From: UBA6776 sp964636785
GTDB lineage: Bacteria > Bdellovibrionota > Bdellovibrionia > Bdellovibrionales > UBA1609
Length of the DNA: 64,000 bases
Reading direction: 5' to 3'
NCBI GenBank assembly: GCA_964636785.1
Contig: CAZWVK010000002.1
Coordinates: 4,889 to 68,888 of the forward strand
The translations under genes were made by a program, and so were the position numbers. Below the pieces are notes generated by a model that saw nothing but the letters and a program-made list of their open reading frames with translations, was not told the origin of the DNA and ran no database searches. This document shows, piece by piece, positions 61,835 through 64,000 of the stretch (positions are counted from its first letter, which is position 1; each line of letters opens with the position of its first letter).

Positions 61835-62391
61835 TAAAGGCTGTCTCGCTGTGGTGCAAGGTCTTCCGGTGTAGGAAAGACGGAATGAAAAAAGCTAAGG
61901 CGTAAATCGAAAAGAGAGGTCAAATTAGGCTCATTCATGAGCAAATGGCGACCTAATCTTGTAATAAAGAGTGGAAAACCCCAGTGCCACGGCGCACCTT
62001 TTTCATCGGTTAACTGAATAATTGCCTTTTTTGTCGAAAAACCCGTTTTTTGAAAAGCCTGTTTGAGTGCAATCCAAACTGCTTTTTCCGGACACGGAAT
62101 TTCTAAAGGAAGTGCAAAGCAGGTTTGAGAAGATGCAAGAACTCCTGCTTTTAAATTCGTTATCATATTGGAAAGATTGTCATTTGTGTCGAAGACAAGC
62201 TCACATTTCCTAAGCTGCTGACTTTTTCGTAAAATTTCATCGGCATCCAATCCAGATAAAACAACAATTGGATTTAGCCCTAAATTTTGAAGTGCAATCA
62301 ATTGTTGATCGAAAAAAATGATTCCATTGGATTCTTGAAGAGCTGTTTCTGAAAGATTGGAGCGATAGCCGGAAAGCAGTAAAACATCCAT
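61834..62391 (-). CDS. Degenerate MobA-like nucleotidyltransferase domain protein
   Basis: A 185-residue protein that looks like a MobA/NTP-transferase alpha/beta domain: MDVLLLSGYRS, then FDQQLIALQNLGLNPIVVLSG near residue 27, and GAPWHWGFPLFITR near residue 128. The nucleotide-binding loop, usually LAGGxSxRMG, is LLSGYRSNLS here, so catalysis is doubtful. It starts 12 bases after the TonB-like gene stop on the same strand. Function unknown. Confidence 0.6.
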   Translation of the reverse strand: MDVLLLSGYRSNLSETALQESNGIIFFDQQLIALQNLGLNPIVVLSGLDADEILRKSQQLRKCELVFDTNDNLSNMITNLKAGVLASSQTCFALPLEIPCPEKAVWIALKQAFQKTGFSTKKAIIQLTDEKGAPWHWGFPLFITRLGRHLLMNEPNLTSLFDLRLSFFHSVFPTPEDLAPQRDSL

Positions 62392-62403
62392 GTTTCTATA
62401 CCC

Positions 62404-63249
62404 TTAAGCTTCTAGGACAAAGTCCCAGCGAATTTTAATCGTCCCATCACCTTCAATGATTCCTTTTGGAGGATTTGGGAATGGAGCAGCCGCTTCAAAG
62501 GCTTCAATAGCTGCGGCATCGAGGTCATGCACTCCACTTGGAGATAAAACTTCAACTTTAATTAAGCTACCATCTTTATCGAGTGTCACTAAAACCTGTG
62601 TGACACGGTCCTTTGCCGAGGCAATATTGCGTCCTTGTTTATAAATGATTTTTACTTTTTCACGCACTCCAGGCTCCCAATGCTGACGAATTTGCCGTTT
62701 TATCCGTGAATAGTAGGAAAAATAGACAAACTCCCTTGTGCTCAACAAAGTTTGAAGTCCGGATTTCACATTTTCTAAATGATCATCTGTTTGCGAGGCT
62801 TCGCCTTCATTTGGGCCTTCACCTTGAAAGGGTGATTCGTGTTTACTCTGAAAACTGGGTGTGAGCTTCTTCAACGAGGGAAGTTCACCTGCGATTTCTT
62901 TTTCTCTGGATTTTTCAGGTGTTTTTCCGCCTCCAGCCGTGTTTTTTAATTCACCAGACCTTTCGGCCTTGGTCTCCTCAAGAACCTTCTGGTCAAACGC
63001 ACCGAGGTATTTTGCCTTTTCGTCTTTTTCATCATTTAGGCGAACGTCCTGATCAACAATTTGTTTTGCGCGTCTGATTTTCGCAATTTCGTTTGCGGCT
63101 TCTGTTTCGTCCAAGTAGGAGACTTCGATATTTTCAGTCGCCATCTGGGAATCTGTAGGTGTGAGAATGAGCGAAAGCGCAAAGAAGAAGTGAGCGAGAA
63201 CGGAAATTCCTAGAAAGATCGCAATCGGTTTTAATTTCTTCTTCAACAT
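62404..63249 (-). CDS. TonB-like protein with C-terminal TonB domain
   Basis: A 281-residue protein with an N-terminal membrane anchor (PIAIFLGISVLAHFFFALSLIL), a long charged periplasmic spacer (about residues 45-170) and a C-terminal TonB-type domain with YYSRIKRQIRQHWEP near residue 180, VLVTLDKDGSLIKVEVLSPSG and AAPFPNPP. It could energise an outer-membrane transporter or belong to an adventurous-motility/Tol-like system; no ExbB/ExbD genes are adjacent. Confidence 0.83.
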   Translation of the reverse strand: MLKKKLKPIAIFLGISVLAHFFFALSLILTPTDSQMATENIEVSYLDETEAANEIAKIRRAKQIVDQDVRLNDEKDEKAKYLGAFDQKVLEETKAERSGELKNTAGGGKTPEKSREKEIAGELPSLKKLTPSFQSKHESPFQGEGPNEGEASQTDDHLENVKSGLQTLLSTREFVYFSYYSRIKRQIRQHWEPGVREKVKIIYKQGRNIASAKDRVTQVLVTLDKDGSLIKVEVLSPSGVHDLDAAAIEAFEAAAPFPNPPKGIIEGDGTIKIRWDFVLEA

Positions 63250-63354
63250 GAGGCCCTCTATGAGATCTTTTCGGAACCTCTGATGAGCTTTTTGAGGCTA
63301 GATTGAGGAAAAGAAACCTCGACTTTTAAAAACAGGAGCGTCAAACTTTTAGGT

Positions 63355-64000
63355 ATGAAATTTGATTTTTACGCTGAGACGGATGTTGGCCTACGAAGGG
63401 AAATCAACCAGGATTCCATTTTAGTCGACCCGGATTTAAATCTATTCGTAGTTGCCGATGGAATGGGTGGTCACAAGGGTGGAGAAGTCGCATCCGGTAT
63501 CGCTATCGAAACAGTTCGTGAAGTGTTTTTGCAAAAAGCAAACTCCCAAAGAATGGTGCCAAAGGATTTAGTGGAAGAGGCTTATCGTGAGGCCAGTCGA
63601 AGAATTCACCAACGCGCATCCGACCAGAATCCGGAACTTCAAGGCATGGGCACGACTATGGTTTTGCTCTGGGCTTTTCGCGGAAAACTTTATTTTGGAA
63701 ATGTGGGGGATTCGCGGGCTTACATTTATCGTGAACCTGGACTTTTGTGGCAGATTACTGAGGACCACTCTCTGATCAATGAACAAGTGCGCGCGGGAGT
63801 GATTTCTGAACAGGATGCCCCGAAAATCATTGGAAGAAACGTGATCACAAGAAGTGTTGGGTTTGAAAGAGACGTCCAGGCCGACGTTTTCCAGCGCGAC
63901 TTTCGTGTCGATGAGAAATACCTTCTTTGCTCGGATGGCCTTTCTGGCCTCGTCTCCAGTGAAAAAATTGCTAAAATTATGAGAGAGGGATCGCCTGAAA
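63355..64000 (+). CDS. PP2C-family serine/threonine phosphatase, C-terminal end beyond the window
   Basis: The frame is open from the ATG at 63355 to the right edge (215 codons). It has the bacterial Stp/PrpC layout: VGLRREINQDS with a metal-binding aspartate, FVVADGMGGHKGGEVAS near residue 32, MGTTMVLLW, GNVGDSRAYI near residue 118, EDHSLINEQVRAG and LLCSDGLSGLV near residue 193. Such phosphatases reverse Hanks-type kinase phosphorylation, and a kinase or FHA gene may follow outside the window. Expected full length is about 240-260 residues. Start context is weak (TTTTAGGT). Confidence 0.9.
   Translation, partial: MKFDFYAETDVGLRREINQDSILVDPDLNLFVVADGMGGHKGGEVASGIAIETVREVFLQKANSQRMVPKDLVEEAYREASRRIHQRASDQNPELQGMGTTMVLLWAFRGKLYFGNVGDSRAYIYREPGLLWQITEDHSLINEQVRAGVISEQDAPKIIGRNVITRSVGFERDVQADVFQRDFRVDEKYLLCSDGLSGLVSSEKIAKIMREGSPE

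Noticed and set aside
1..64000. CRISPR array, insertion sequence, prophage, toxin-antitoxin pair, tRNA or rRNA gene
   Set aside because: I looked for regularly spaced repeats, transposase or integrase motifs, phage structural genes and tRNA T-loop motifs and found none that held up.

Overview
The window looks like a stretch of chromosome from a Gram-negative bacterium, most likely a member of the Bdellovibrionota (Bdellovibrio-like). This is inferred from the gene repertoire: outer-membrane and lipoprotein genes, ADP-heptose synthesis, many hybrid CheA/SpoIIE/STAS/GGDEF signalling proteins, homogentisate dioxygenase, a deoxyhypusine-synthase homologue next to arginine decarboxylase, and YejABE. 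Base composition by eye is in the mid-40s % GC. Genes are packed tightly: most same-strand neighbours overlap by 4 bases (ATGA) and several convergent pairs share stop codons. I see no rRNA, tRNA, CRISPR array, insertion sequence or prophage, so this is mostly ordinary core chromosome.

Region by region. 1-4286 (minus) is one operon for pantothenate and early coenzyme A synthesis: a Rossmann/DUF2520 protein, panB, panC, coaBC, coaX and the first codons of panD at the left edge. No panE is present; the DUF2520 protein is the candidate ketopantoate reductase. 4411-9237 holds an unknown membrane-anchored protein, a HAD 5'-nucleotidase, a rhodanese, homogentisate dioxygenase and ribD. 9263-16663 (plus) is a signalling cluster: a SpoIIE-type phosphatase, an RsbW-like ATPase, a STAS protein, a PAS/Hpt/CheA-type kinase, a CheY-like regulator and a large REC-DUF4388-J-like-TPR protein. 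16628-20093 (minus) couples hldD, an extended aromatic amino acid hydroxylase and an rRNA/tRNA methyltransferase.

20136-25424 has a SelO-like protein, an ATP-grasp-like protein, a peroxiredoxin whose terminator runs into the next start codon, exonuclease III, a 26-bp inverted repeat, and a DksA/TraR-like protein behind a long leader. 25421-30313 has an agmatinase and the yejABE peptide importer genes. 30314-30697 is a gene-free stretch with two opposed copies of a structured repeat. 30698-40886 holds an M1 aminopeptidase, an unknown exported protein, and a minus-strand run leuS, speA, deoxyhypusine synthase-like, glycosyltransferase. 40943-50917 has a prolyl oligopeptidase, a diguanylate cyclase, an exported HNH-like protein, gamma-glutamyltransferase, trmB, a lipoprotein, a ferredoxin, a short-chain dehydrogenase, thioredoxin reductase and a response regulator. 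50929-56266 (minus) is a complete oligopeptide ABC importer with a fused double ATPase. 56328-64000 has a phosphoglycolate-phosphatase-like HAD, an O-methyltransferase, two small unknowns, a homodimeric-type pyruvate dehydrogenase E1, a degenerate nucleotidyltransferase-like protein, a TonB-like protein and the start of a PP2C phosphatase.

Metabolic logic that can be read: de novo CoA; polyamine synthesis (speA makes agmatine, the agmatinase makes putrescine, the deoxyhypusine synthase-like protein may make a larger polyamine); phenylalanine/tyrosine breakdown (hydroxylase and homogentisate dioxygenase at separate loci); and heavy peptide use (two ABC importers, M1 aminopeptidase, oligopeptidase, gamma-glutamyltransferase), which would suit a predatory or proteolytic lifestyle. 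No single obviously new defence or mobile system is present. The strongest leads are the signalling cluster, the structured repeat pair, the terminator/ribosome-binding-site overlap, and the SelO-like/ATP-grasp pair.
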